Source: Luteimonas kalidii (GTDB lineage: Bacteria > Pseudomonadota > Gammaproteobacteria > Xanthomonadales > Xanthomonadaceae). Taken from it: DNA of 63,877 bases. Location of the stretch: NCBI RefSeq assembly GCF_029887935.1, contig NZ_JARXRO010000007.1, positions 105,154 through 169,030 of the forward strand, written 5' to 3'. Shown here piece after piece: positions 26,724-35,328 of the stretch. How positions within the stretch are numbered: position 1 is the first letter of the stretch; each line of letters opens with the position of its first letter. A model generated the notes under the pieces. The model did not search any database. It had not been told where the DNA came from and was given only the letters and a program-made list of their open reading frames with translations. The position numbers and the translations under genes were made by a program.

Positions 26724-27257
26724 GTGGCGATGAGGCGGTCGTCCGGACCGGAGAAGCCGGCCGCAGCGCGTTCCCGCGCGCCGGCACAGGGGTTCCCGAA
26801 ACTGTTCGTGTATCCGTTCTTCGGCGTGCACATGCTGATGTTCGGACTGTCCGGCTTCGGCATGGCCTACGGCTCGAACCGGCCCGACCTGGTCTTCCTG
26901 TACCTTCACGGAGGACTCGCGATCTGCGTCTACCTGGTGTTCTATCACGTCATCTTCGGCCGCGATCAGGTGCGCTGGATGCTGATCAACGCCGCGCTCG
27001 GGATCCTCGGCATCTATGCCCAGGTGGGCTGGATCCTGGAGCGTTTCGGCCGCCGCATCGGGGACTATCCGTGGCAGGTGCACGTGGTGCCGTTCCTCTA
27101 CTACGTGCTGTACACCTTCCTGCTGCGTCAGCTGCTGATCGACGTGACCGGCAGCCGCGACCGGCCGGCGCGTCGCGCGGCCGTCGATGCCGTCTACGTG
27201 GCGCTGTCGCTGCTGGTCTACGGCCTGCTGCTGGTGCAGACGCGGGGTGGCGCGTGA
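26724..27257 (+). CDS. Five-helix membrane protein of unknown function
   Basis: A 177-residue protein: a basic, probably disordered head (residues 1-25), then five hydrophobic segments starting with LFVYPFFGVHMLMFGLSGFG and followed by a 3-residue-charged loop before VFLYLHGGLAICVYLVFYHVIFG; the last helix ends LLVYGLLLVQTRGGA. I do not recognise the family. Its stop overlaps the GTG start of the DUF1615 lipoprotein gene (GTGA), so the two are translationally coupled and probably act in the same envelope process. Confidence 0.75.
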   Translation: MAMRRSSGPEKPAAARSRAPAQGFPKLFVYPFFGVHMLMFGLSGFGMAYGSNRPDLVFLYLHGGLAICVYLVFYHVIFGRDQVRWMLINAALGILGIYAQVGWILERFGRRIGDYPWQVHVVPFLYYVLYTFLLRQLLIDVTGSRDRPARRAAVDAVYVALSLLVYGLLLVQTRGGA

Positions 27258-28375
27258 GGCGTGCGTTGTTTCGCGACCACATGGGCTGGCGGCGAGCCGT
27301 GCTCGCGGGCGCATGGCTGCTGCTGGCCGCGCTTGCCGGCTGCGCGACCCGCCCGGCGGCGCCACCCGGCCCGCCACCGGCCGACACGCGCGCGGAGATC
27401 GCGCGCCGCATTCCCGCCAGGGTCGACGATCGCAGCGGCTGGGCGAACGACATCCAGGTCGCGTTCGCGGCCCAGCGCATCGCGCCCAACGTCGAGAACA
27501 TCTGCGCCGTGCTGGCGGTGATCGAGCAGGAATCGGGCTACGTAGCCGACCCCGTCGTCGCCAACCTTCCCCGCGTGGCGCGGGCGGAGATCGATCGCCG
27601 CGCGTCGGCGCTGCATGTGCCGCAATTGCTGGTGGACGCCGCGCTGCGGTTGTCGTCGACAGACGGACGCAGCTACGGCGAGCGGCTGGCAGCCGTGCGC
27701 ACCGAGCGCGAACTGAGCGAACTGTACGAGGACATGATCGGCCGCGTGCCCATGGGCGGGCGCCTGTTCTCCGGCCGCAACCCGGTGCAGACCGGCGGCG
27801 CGATGCAGGTGAGCATCGGCTTCGCGGCAGCCAGTGCCCAGGGGTATCCGTACACCGTGCAGGGATCGATCCGCGACGAGGTCTTCAGCCGCCGCGGCGG
27901 GCTGTACTTCGGCATCGCCCACCTGCTCGGTTACGAGACGCCCTACACGCGCAAGGTGCACCGCTTCGCCGACTACAACGCCGGCTGGTACGCCAGCCGC
28001 AATGCCGCGTTCCAGGCGGCGGTGACGGAAGCCACGGGCATTGCGCTCGCACTCGACGGCGACCTGCTGGTGCCGGGCGCGCCACTCGACCGCCCCGGCA
28101 GCACCGAACGTGCCGTGCGCACGCTGTCGCCGCAGCTGGGCCTGGACGAACGCGCCATCCGCCGCGCGCTCGAACGCGGCGACCGGCTCGACTTCGGCGA
28201 CGGCGACCTGTCCACCCGCGTCTTCGGTCTCGCAGAGGCCGCGGCCCGACGCCCGCTTCCGCGCGCGCGCATCCCCGACATCCGCCTGGACAGCCCCAAG
28301 ATCACCCGCGAACTCACCACCGCCTGGTTCGCCGAGCGCGTCGATGCACGCTACCGCGATTGCCTGCGGCGCTAG
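27254..28375 (+). CDS. DUF1615 lipoprotein with lytic-transglycosylase-like motifs
   Basis: A 373-residue protein if translation begins at the GTG in the GTGA overlap, 364 from the internal ATG at 27281. The lipobox LAGC places the lipid-modified Cys at residue 30 (GTG numbering). The mature part matches DUF1615 (RRIPARVDDRSGWANDI onwards). It also shows the trio of motifs of SLT-type lytic transglycosylases: catalytic-type Glu93 in VIEQESGY, GAMQV at residues 182-186 and DYNAG at 240-244. I therefore infer a lysozyme-like fold and possible peptidoglycan cleavage at the outer membrane. Family membership is fairly sure; the enzymatic role is inference. Confidence 0.8.
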   Translation: MRRALFRDHMGWRRAVLAGAWLLLAALAGCATRPAAPPGPPPADTRAEIARRIPARVDDRSGWANDIQVAFAAQRIAPNVENICAVLAVIEQESGYVADPVVANLPRVARAEIDRRASALHVPQLLVDAALRLSSTDGRSYGERLAAVRTERELSELYEDMIGRVPMGGRLFSGRNPVQTGGAMQVSIGFAAASAQGYPYTVQGSIRDEVFSRRGGLYFGIAHLLGYETPYTRKVHRFADYNAGWYASRNAAFQAAVTEATGIALALDGDLLVPGAPLDRPGSTERAVRTLSPQLGLDERAIRRALERGDRLDFGDGDLSTRVFGLAEAAARRPLPRARIPDIRLDSPKITRELTTAWFAERVDARYRDCLRR

Positions 28376-28405
28376 CCGCGTTCCGCGGCGGCGCCCACGC
28401 AGCCC

Positions 28406-29848
28406 TCAAACCATCGCCGTCTTCCAGCGGCCGCGCGAGAACAGCCACAGGGTGAACAGCCCCACGGACGTCTCCGAGACGAACACGCCCCAGAACACGC
28501 CGGAGTGCCCCCAGTCCAGCGATTCGGCCAGGTACCAGCACAGCGGGATCTGGATCAGCCAGAAGAACACCACGTTGATTCGGGTCGGAGTGACGGTGTC
28601 GCCGGCGCCGTTGAACGCCTGCACGGCCACCATCCACCAGCCGTAGACGAAGCACGAGTACGACAGGATCCGCAGCCATTCGCCGCCGACCTCGACCACC
28701 CGGGGGTCGCTGGTGAACACGCCGATCAGTGCGTCGTGGAACAGGAAGAACACGACCGAGACCACGACCGTATAGACCATGTTGTACCAGCCGGTGCGCC
28801 ACACGGCGGCCTCGGCGCGACCGGCCAGGCCGGCGCCGAGGTTCTGCCCCACCAGCGTGGCCGCGGCGTTCGACATGCCCCAGGCCGGCATCAGCGCGAA
28901 CATCAGGATCCGCAGCGCGATCGTCGCCCCGGCCACCGCCTCGCTGCCCAGTCCGGCGAGGATGCGCATCAGGAAGATCCAGGAGGTCATGGCGACGATC
29001 ATTTGGCCGATGCCGCCGAGCGAGGTGCGCACGATGGTCCAGGCCACCGTCGCGCGCAGGCCGATTTGCGCGAACGTCACCCGGATGTGGCGGCCGCCGC
29101 GGAACAGGATCCACAGCTGCATCGCCACGCCCGCGCCGCGGCCGATGTTGGTGGCGATGGCCGCGCCCTCCAGCCCCAGCGCCGGGATCGGGCCCAGGCC
29201 GAAGATCAGGATCGGATCGAGCACGATGTTGAGCCCGTTCGCTACCCACAGCACCCGCATCGCGATGGCCGCATCGCCCGCGCCACGGAAGATCGCGTTG
29301 ATCACGAACAGCAGCATGATCACGGCGTTGCCGCCCAGCATCCACTGCATGTAGCGGTAGCCGTGCTCGACCACCCAGGCGTCGGCGCCCATCAGCCGCA
29401 GCAGGTCCTGCGCCCAGACGATGCCGGCCACCGCGAACGGCACCGAGGCCAGCAGCGCGATCCAGATCGCCTGCGCGGCGGAGACCGAGGCCTCCTCGCC
29501 CCCGCCCTCGCCCACCCGGCGCGCGACCACCGCGGTCACCGCCATCGCCAGGCCCATCGCCACCGAATACAGCAGGAACAGGTAGGTCTCGGTCAGGCCC
29601 ACGGTCGCGACCGCGGATGCACCGAGCCGGGCGACGAAGAAGATGTCCACCACCGCGAAGGTCGATTCCAGCACCAGCTCCAGCACCATCGGCACCGCGA
29701 GCAGGAAGACGGCGCGGCGCAGCGGAATGCGGGTGTAGTCCGCCCCGGTGCCGCGGATCGCCTCGCGCAGCGCGGCCCAGGTGGAGCGCGGGGTCCCCGG
29801 GTCGGCGTCGGGTGCAGTCGTCTCCGGGGTGCTCGTGTCTCGGCTCAT
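28406..29848 (-). CDS. MATE-family efflux transporter
   Basis: A 480-residue multidrug and toxic compound extrusion protein with twelve helices in two pseudo-repeats. Characteristic stretches are LLAVPMVLELVLESTFAVVDIFFVARLG, VNAIFRGAGDAAIAMRVLWVANGLNIVLDP-like FVINAIFRGAGDAA, and the second-half MSNAAATLVGQNLGAG. A hydrophilic head of about 45 residues precedes helix one. The ATG at 29848 follows AAGGCACTGCC; the open frame extends 32 codons further but that part is Pro/Arg-rich and unlikely to be translated. Convergent with the DUF1615 gene; no regulator adjoins. Substrate unknown. Confidence 0.9.
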   Translation of the reverse strand: MSRDTSTPETTAPDADPGTPRSTWAALREAIRGTGADYTRIPLRRAVFLLAVPMVLELVLESTFAVVDIFFVARLGASAVATVGLTETYLFLLYSVAMGLAMAVTAVVARRVGEGGGEEASVSAAQAIWIALLASVPFAVAGIVWAQDLLRLMGADAWVVEHGYRYMQWMLGGNAVIMLLFVINAIFRGAGDAAIAMRVLWVANGLNIVLDPILIFGLGPIPALGLEGAAIATNIGRGAGVAMQLWILFRGGRHIRVTFAQIGLRATVAWTIVRTSLGGIGQMIVAMTSWIFLMRILAGLGSEAVAGATIALRILMFALMPAWGMSNAAATLVGQNLGAGLAGRAEAAVWRTGWYNMVYTVVVSVVFFLFHDALIGVFTSDPRVVEVGGEWLRILSYSCFVYGWWMVAVQAFNGAGDTVTPTRINVVFFWLIQIPLCWYLAESLDWGHSGVFWGVFVSETSVGLFTLWLFSRGRWKTAMV

Positions 29849-30074
29849 GCGGGCAGTGCCTTGCGGAAGCGGGCGGGATGGTAGCAGCGGCGGCGGCTTC
29901 CCCGCCCTCGCGATGCGACGAAGCACGGGCGGGGTGATCGACATCGTGGCTGCGGGCTGTCGCGCGGCAAGCGACTCCCATCGGTCACGAGGCGCAGATG
30001 TCGATCACGCGCCCGTTCGAGCGTCGCCCACATGATGACGGCGCACCGCGCGCCTCACGATTCCGGAGCCCTCC

Positions 30075-30494
30075 ATGAAGATCACTATCGAACGCCTGGT
30101 CCGCACCGATCCCGCCACCGCGTGGACGCTGTACAACAGCCCCGATCACATCGTCCGCTGGAATGCCGCGAGCGAGGACTGGCATTCGCCGCGCAGTGAG
30201 GTGGACCTGCGCGAAGGCGGCCGCTTCACCACCCGCATGGAGGCGAAGGATGGCAGCATGGGTTTCGACTTCGAGGGCACCTACACCCGCGTGCAGCCCG
30301 GGACGCTGGTCGAGTACCGCATGGACGACGGACGCGAGGCCGCCGTGCAGTTCGAACCGGCGGCCGGAGGCGTTCTCGTCCGCATCGTCTTCGATGCCGA
30401 ATCCGAGCATCCGGCCGAGATGCAGCGGGAGGGCTGGCAGGCGATCCTCGACAACTTCGGCGGCTATGCGGAAGCGGTCGGGCGCCGGAGCTGA
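30075..30494 (+). CDS. SRPBCC (AHSA1-like) family protein
   Basis: A 139-residue START/SRPBCC protein. It opens MKITIERLVRTDPATAWTLYNSPDHIVRWNAASEDWHSP, has the central GGRFTTRMEAKDGSMGFDFEGTYTRVQPG and ends GWQAILDNFGGYAE, the usual AHSA1-like (PF08327) layout. Cytoplasmic, single domain, probably binding a hydrophobic ligand. It stands alone between the divergent MATE gene and the convergent GH2 gene; GGAGCCC precedes the ATG. Confidence 0.9.
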   Translation: MKITIERLVRTDPATAWTLYNSPDHIVRWNAASEDWHSPRSEVDLREGGRFTTRMEAKDGSMGFDFEGTYTRVQPGTLVEYRMDDGREAAVQFEPAAGGVLVRIVFDAESEHPAEMQREGWQAILDNFGGYAEAVGRRS

Positions 30495-30586
30495 CCCGCC
30501 CGGCGACCGACCGCGCGTGTTACCGCGGGCGCCCCGCTTCCGGCACGAGGCGTGGACACGCGATCGCACCCGCGCAGCCCCTTGCC

Positions 30587-32431
30587 TCAGTGCGTCCCTT
30601 TGGCCTTGCGCCGGTAGTAGTCCTGCAGCACGAACCAGGCCTTCTTGCGTTCGCCGGTCTCGGACAGCAGCCCCTTGCGGTTGAACTCGTCCTGGATCCC
30701 CGCCAGCTGCCGCCGGGGCGAACGGAAGTCGACCAGGATCCACGGCGACGTGCCGACGAATCCATCGATGCGATCGAGCATCGGCAGCGTCCTGCGGTAG
30801 AGGTCTTCCTGGTATTCCTCGCTCCAGATCTCGTGCGCGGCCCCGTGCCGGCCGTGGCGCGCCCCAGCGCCGAACTCGCTGACGAACACGGGCTTGTCGT
30901 ACGGGATCTCCCAGCGCACGCGGTCGGCCTTCTCCGGCCGGCCGTCGTACCAGCCGATGTACTGGTTGAAGCTGACCAGGTCCACCAGCTCCGCCAGCGG
31001 GTCCTCGACCACCGCGACATCGGGGTCGTCGTCGCGGTAGTGCTTCTCCATCGCCGCGCTCAGCAGGCGGGTGTCGTCCAGAGCGCGCGCAGCCGTGGCC
31101 AGTCGGGTGAGGAAGCGGTTGCGCGCCGGCGACACCGGCGTTTCGTTGGCCAGCGACCACACGATCACCGACGCGCGGCTGCGGTCGCGCCGGATCATCG
31201 CTTCGAGCTGCGCCTCGGCATTGCGGTAGGTGGATTCGTTCTCCCAGTCGATCGTCCAGTAGACGGGAATCTCCGACCACACCATCAGCCCGAGTTCGTC
31301 TGCGAGGCGCACCATGTCCTCGCTGTGCGGATAGTGCGCCAGGCGGACGAAGTTGCAGCCCAGTTGCTTCGCCCACAGCAGCAGTTGGCGCGCCTGCGCC
31401 GCATCGCGCACGCGGCCGCCGCCGTCGACCGCGAATTCCTCGTGGATCGAAATGCCGCGCAGGAACACCGGCGCGCCATTGAGCAGCAGTGTCTTGCCGC
31501 GCGTCCCGATCGTGCGCAGGCCGACGCGATCGGCCAGGCGGTCGTCCCCGCTGGAGACGTCCACACGGTACAGCCGCGGGTTCTCCGGGGACCACAGCTC
31601 GGCGTCTGGCGCGCGGAAGCGGAAGTCCGCGCGGCCGCTCGCGTCCGCGGCGACGGTTTCGTGGATGCCCAGTTCCGGCAACGCCAGCGTGACCTGCTCT
31701 CCGCCGCGCGCGCCGTCGAGCTGGACGCTGGCGGCGACCTCGCGATCGTCGAGCGAGTCCAGCGCCAGGCGGTAGTCGCCCACGAACACTGCCGGCACCA
31801 CCAGCAGCGACACCGGGCGCGTGATGCCACCGTAGTTCCACCAGTCGGTGTTCAGGGTCGGCACCGCATCGGCGCGGCGCTTGTTGTCGACCTTCAGCAC
31901 CAGTGAATTGCCGCCGGGACGGAGCCTGCCGGTGACTTCGAAGTGAAACGGCGTGAAGCCGCCTTCGTGCACGCCCAGCTTGCGGCCGTTGAGATAGACA
32001 TCCGCGCGATGGTTCACCGCGCCGAAATGGACGAAGACGCGATCGTCGTCCCGCCGCGCGGGCGCGTCGAAGGTGTGCCGGTACCACACGCTGCCTTCGT
32101 AGTAGTACAGCTTCGGGTCCTGCGTGTTCCAGTCGCCCGGCACCTGCAGCGTGCGGGACCGGTCGAAGTCGTATTCGACCAGCTCCCACGGCTGGCGCGG
32201 CTTGGCATCGGTGAAGAAGGCGCCGGCCGGCGGCTCCTCGCGCTGGTCGAAGGGCTGGTAGCGGTAATCGTAGTAGCCGTTCTCGTAGGGATCGACGATC
32301 GCCCGCCACTCTCCGTCCAGCCGGATCGCGTCGCGGGCGTGGACCTGGAGGATGTCCCCGGGGTCCGCGCGGACTCCGCAGACGCACAACAGCAAAGCCA
32401 GGGCCTGCAGCCAGCGCGTGCCGATCACCAT
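30587..32431 (-). CDS. Secreted GH2 enzyme, probable beta-glucuronidase
   Basis: A 614-residue glycoside hydrolase family 2 protein. Start MVIGTRWLQALALLLCVCGVRAD is a signal peptide; 12 further codons upstream are open but unlikely. Domains run sugar-binding jelly roll (about 25-200), immunoglobulin-like (about 200-300), TIM barrel (about 300-610). The acid/base is Glu430 (SLANETP) and the nucleophile Glu519 (VSEFGAG), 89 residues apart, close to the 91 of Escherichia coli UidA. The NxK pair that grips the glucuronate carboxylate in beta-glucuronidases is present as Asn584-Arg-Lys586. It is monocistronic with no transporter or regulator nearby. A related uronate glycosidase is the main alternative. 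Confidence 0.87.
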   Translation of the reverse strand: MVIGTRWLQALALLLCVCGVRADPGDILQVHARDAIRLDGEWRAIVDPYENGYYDYRYQPFDQREEPPAGAFFTDAKPRQPWELVEYDFDRSRTLQVPGDWNTQDPKLYYYEGSVWYRHTFDAPARRDDDRVFVHFGAVNHRADVYLNGRKLGVHEGGFTPFHFEVTGRLRPGGNSLVLKVDNKRRADAVPTLNTDWWNYGGITRPVSLLVVPAVFVGDYRLALDSLDDREVAASVQLDGARGGEQVTLALPELGIHETVAADASGRADFRFRAPDAELWSPENPRLYRVDVSSGDDRLADRVGLRTIGTRGKTLLLNGAPVFLRGISIHEEFAVDGGGRVRDAAQARQLLLWAKQLGCNFVRLAHYPHSEDMVRLADELGLMVWSEIPVYWTIDWENESTYRNAEAQLEAMIRRDRSRASVIVWSLANETPVSPARNRFLTRLATAARALDDTRLLSAAMEKHYRDDDPDVAVVEDPLAELVDLVSFNQYIGWYDGRPEKADRVRWEIPYDKPVFVSEFGAGARHGRHGAAHEIWSEEYQEDLYRRTLPMLDRIDGFVGTSPWILVDFRSPRRQLAGIQDEFNRKGLLSETGERKKAWFVLQDYYRRKAKGTH

Positions 32432-32613
32432 GTCCGCCCCGTCCCCTCGCCCGCCGAGCCCGCGCACAGCATAGCGCGCGCCTGACTGGCGGCCTGCATG
32501 CCGCGGGCGGCTGCGACGTGGGCGCGTGCGCAGCCATCCTGGCCGTGCCGGCGGTTGACGCGCTCTTGCCGCGCTGCGTGCCAGGGTTTCCCCTCACCCG
32601 AGAGGAGCCTGCC

Positions 32614-32892
32614 ATGGCCAAGGCCAATCCCACCCGACCCGATCCACCCGAAGACGAGGCGCGTACCGGCGACGCCGGCGCACCCGGTCAGGAACGCGGC
32701 GGTCCGGTTCTCAGGGATCCGAGATCACGCGCCGCGCTGGAAGACATCGGTGTCGACGACCCTGGCAACCTGCTTGATCCGGAACTGGACGAGGAACCCG
32801 GCGACCGGGATGCCAGCGGGCGGTCCTTCGCCGACGACGTCCGCAGCGATGCGGTGCCCGGCGCGGCGCCGCGCGAGAGCGGCGATACCTGA
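32614..32892 (+). CDS. Small acidic disordered protein
   Basis: A 92-residue protein starting MAKANPTRPDPPEDEAR with GAGAGGAG eight bases upstream, an unusually good ribosome site for this window. It is dominated by Asp, Glu, Gly, Pro and Arg (ALEDIGVDDPGNLLDPELDEEPGDRD), with no hydrophobic segment, so it is probably intrinsically disordered and soluble. I do not recognise a family. Codon third positions look GC-biased like its neighbours. It is convergent with hutU. Confidence 0.6.
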   Translation: MAKANPTRPDPPEDEARTGDAGAPGQERGGPVLRDPRSRAALEDIGVDDPGNLLDPELDEEPGDRDASGRSFADDVRSDAVPGAAPRESGDT

Positions 32893-32932
32893 GCAGCACC
32901 GCAGGACATCGCGCCCGCCTCCGGCGCGGCGC

Positions 32933-34600
32933 TCACAGCATCGGCAGGTTCAAGCCGTTCTCGCGCGCGCAGGCCTCGGCGATGTCGTAGCCCGCATCCG
33001 CATGCCGCATCACGCCGGTGCCCGGATCGTTCCAGAGCACCCGCGCGATCCGGCGGTCGGCTTCGGGCGTGCCGTCGCACACGATCACCACGCCGCTGTG
33101 CTGGCTGTAGCCCATGCCGACGCCTCCGCCGTGGTGCAGCGACACCCAGGTTGCGCCACCGGCGACGTTGAGCATGGCGTTGAGCAGCGGCCAGTCGCTG
33201 ACCGCGTCGCTGCCGTCGCGCATCGCCTCGGTCTCGCGATTGGGCGAGGCCACGCTGCCGCTGTCGAGATGGTCGCGACCGATCACCACCGGCGCCTTCA
33301 ACTCGCCGGTACGCACCATCTCGTTGAACGCCAGGCCCAGCTTGTGGCGCTGGCCCAGGCCGACCCAGCAGATGCGTGCGGGCAGGCCCTGGAAGCTGAT
33401 GCGCTCGCGCGCCATGTCCAGCCAGCGATGCAGGTGCGCATCGTCGGGAATCAGTTCCTTGACCCTGGCGTCGGTCCTGTAGATGTCCTCGGGATCGCCG
33501 CTCAGCGCGACCCAGCGGAACGGGCCGATGCCGCGGCAGAATAGCGGGCGCACGTAGGCGGGGACGAAGCCCGGAAAATCGAAGGCATTGGCGCAGCCTT
33601 CGTCTTTCGCCATCTGCCGGATGTTGTTGCCGTAGTCGACCGTCGGGATGCCTCGCGCATGCAACGCCAGCATCGCCTCGACGTGCACGCGCATCGACTG
33701 CTTGGCGGCATCGCGCACACGCTCCGGATCCGCCTTCTGTTGCTCCAGCCACTGTTCGACGGTCCAGCCGACCGGCAGGTAGCCGTGCACCGGGTCGTGC
33801 GCACTGGTCTGGTCGGTGACGCAATCGGGCCGTACACCGCGCCGCACCAGCTCAGGCAGGATCTCGGCCGCATTGCCCAGCAGGGCGATGGATTTCGCCT
33901 CGCCTGCCTTCGTGTACCTGTCGATGCGCGCGAGCGCGTCGTCGATGTCGTCGGCCTGCTCGTCCACGTAGCGCGTGCGCAGGCGGAAATCGATGCTGCT
34001 CTGGCGGCATTCGATGGTCAGCGAGCAGGCCCCGGCCAGCGAGGCGGCCAGCGGCTGCGCTCCGCCCATGCCGCCCAAGCCGGCGGTCAGGATCCATCGT
34101 CCCTTCAGGCTGCCGCCGTAATGCTGGCGGCCCATCTCCACGAACGTCTCGTAGGTGCCCTGCACGATGCCCTGCGAGCCGATGTAGATCCAGGAGCCGG
34201 CCGTCATCTGGCCGTACATCATCAGGCCCTTGCGATCGAGCTCGTCGAAGTGCTCCCAAGTGGCCCAGTGCGGCACCAGGTTGGAGTTGGCGATCAGCAC
34301 GCGCGGCGCATCGGCATGCGTCGGGAACACGCCCACCGGCTTGCCGGACTGCACCAGCAGGGTTTCGTCGTCGCCAAGGGTGCGCAGCGTCGCGAGGATC
34401 GCATCGAAACAGGCCCAGTCGCGCGCGGCACGACCGATGCCGCCGTAGACCACCAGATCCTGCGGGCGTTCGGCGACCTCCGGGTCGAGGTTGTTCTGCA
34501 GCATCCGGTACGGCGCTTCGGTGAGCCAGCTGCGGCAGCTCAGGGTCTCGCCGCGCGGAGCGCGGATCGTGCGGGAGGCGTCGTGGCGGAGATCGGTCAT
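32933..34600 (-). CDS. hutU: Urocanate hydratase
   Basis: A 555-residue urocanase, full length for the family. It converts urocanate to 4-imidazolone-5-propionate with tightly bound NAD, the second step of histidine degradation. Signatures are [29 protein letters not shown] at the N-terminus, [19 protein letters not shown], and the catalytic-Cys region [21 protein letters not shown]. The start [10 protein letters not shown] is chosen; 42 codons of open frame upstream are Arg/Gly/Pro-rich. hutH and hutG are not in the window, while hutF and hutI lie about 7-10 kb to the right. The divergent gap to the TetR gene holds a palindromic operator that could also act on hutU. Confidence 0.97.
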   Translation of the reverse strand: MTDLRHDASRTIRAPRGETLSCRSWLTEAPYRMLQNNLDPEVAERPQDLVVYGGIGRAARDWACFDAILATLRTLGDDETLLVQSGKPVGVFPTHADAPRVLIANSNLVPHWATWEHFDELDRKGLMMYGQMTAGSWIYIGSQGIVQGTYETFVEMGRQHYGGSLKGRWILTAGLGGMGGAQPLAASLAGACSLTIECRQSSIDFRLRTRYVDEQADDIDDALARIDRYTKAGEAKSIALLGNAAEILPELVRRGVRPDCVTDQTSAHDPVHGYLPVGWTVEQWLEQQKADPERVRDAAKQSMRVHVEAMLALHARGIPTVDYGNNIRQMAKDEGCANAFDFPGFVPAYVRPLFCRGIGPFRWVALSGDPEDIYRTDARVKELIPDDAHLHRWLDMARERISFQGLPARICWVGLGQRHKLGLAFNEMVRTGELKAPVVIGRDHLDSGSVASPNRETEAMRDGSDAVSDWPLLNAMLNVAGGATWVSLHHGGGVGMGYSQHSGVVIVCDGTPEADRRIARVLWNDPGTGVMRHADAGYDIAEACARENGLNLPML

Positions 34601-34710
34601 CGGGCGGCAGCTGCGTCTCGGGTGAGGGAGAAAGTGTGCGCCGCGCACCGGCGGCTGGCCACCCGCGCCCGACCGCGAACGCCCCCTCCAGCCGCTCCGG
34701 CCGCCACCGG

Positions 34711-34738
34711 TTGCGCGAATCCGCACTCCATGTATACA
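34711..34738 (+). promoter_or_regulatory. Candidate tetR promoter, leaderless type
   Basis: TTGCGC (34711-34716), a 16-base spacer and TATACA (34733-34738) put the transcription start at about 34745-34747, at or next to the ATG (34747). No ribosome site is present upstream of that ATG, which fits a leaderless mRNA. The -10 box lies inside the palindromic operator. Confidence 0.5.
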
Positions 34739-34750
34739 CTGTATACATGG
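34728..34750. promoter_or_regulatory. Perfect 10-3-10 palindromic operator containing the tetR start codon
   Basis: The arms CCATGTATAC and GTATACATGG flank ACT without mismatch. It can also be read as two 8-bp palindromes TGTATACA one base apart (34731-34738 and 34740-34747). The right arm includes the ATG of the TetR gene and the left arm overlaps a TATACA -10 box, so a bound repressor would block transcription. TGTATACA also resembles GntR/HutC-type half sites, so a hut regulator acting on hutU is an alternative. Confidence 0.8.
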
Positions 34751-35328
34751 CTCGACCCGATACCGCCCGACAGATCATCCAGGCTGCCCGCGCCCTGTTC
34801 GAGGACGAGGGGCCGGAGGCGGTCAGCATGCGACGGGTCGCGGAGGCGGTGGGCATCACCGCGATGGCGATCTACCGCCACTTCCCGAACCGCGATGCGC
34901 TGCTCAAGCGCATCAGCGACGACAGCTTCAACGAGATCGCCCACCACTGGACCGCGCGCAAGTCCGGAGGCGATCCGATCGCGCAGCTGATCGCGATCCA
35001 GATGATCTACCTCGACTACGCGATCGCCCATCCGCACCTGTTCGACCATGCGTTCTCCGTGCGCCGCGAGGACGCGCGCCGGTTTCCCGAGGACTTCCGC
35101 GCGCGCCGGTCGCCCACGCTCAACGTGGTGCACGACGCGGTGGTGGAAGCGCAGGACATCGGCGCCCTGCGCACCGGAGACGCCTGGGACATCGCGATGA
35201 CGCTGTGGGCGCACTCGCACGGACTCGTCGCGCTCTATCGCGCCGGCCGCTTCAGCTTCGACGCACGCCGCTTCCAGGCGTTCTACCGTGACTCGTTGGG
35301 GAGACTGCTCGATGGCCTCAAAGCCTGA
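34747..35328 (+). CDS. TetR/AcrR-family transcriptional regulator
   Basis: A 193-residue TetR-type regulator. The helix-turn-helix is residues about 8-52 ([47 protein letters not shown]) and the ligand-binding C-terminal domain follows (a WHG-like pattern: [23 protein letters not shown]). Translation begins at an ATG embedded in a perfect palindrome, suggesting tight autoregulation. The gene overlaps the Lnt-like membrane protein gene by 17 bases, so the two form an operon. Ligand unknown. Confidence 0.9.
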   Translation: MARPDTARQIIQAARALFEDEGPEAVSMRRVAEAVGITAMAIYRHFPNRDALLKRISDDSFNEIAHHWTARKSGGDPIAQLIAIQMIYLDYAIAHPHLFDHAFSVRREDARRFPEDFRARRSPTLNVVHDAVVEAQDIGALRTGDAWDIAMTLWAHSHGLVALYRAGRFSFDARRFQAFYRDSLGRLLDGLKA

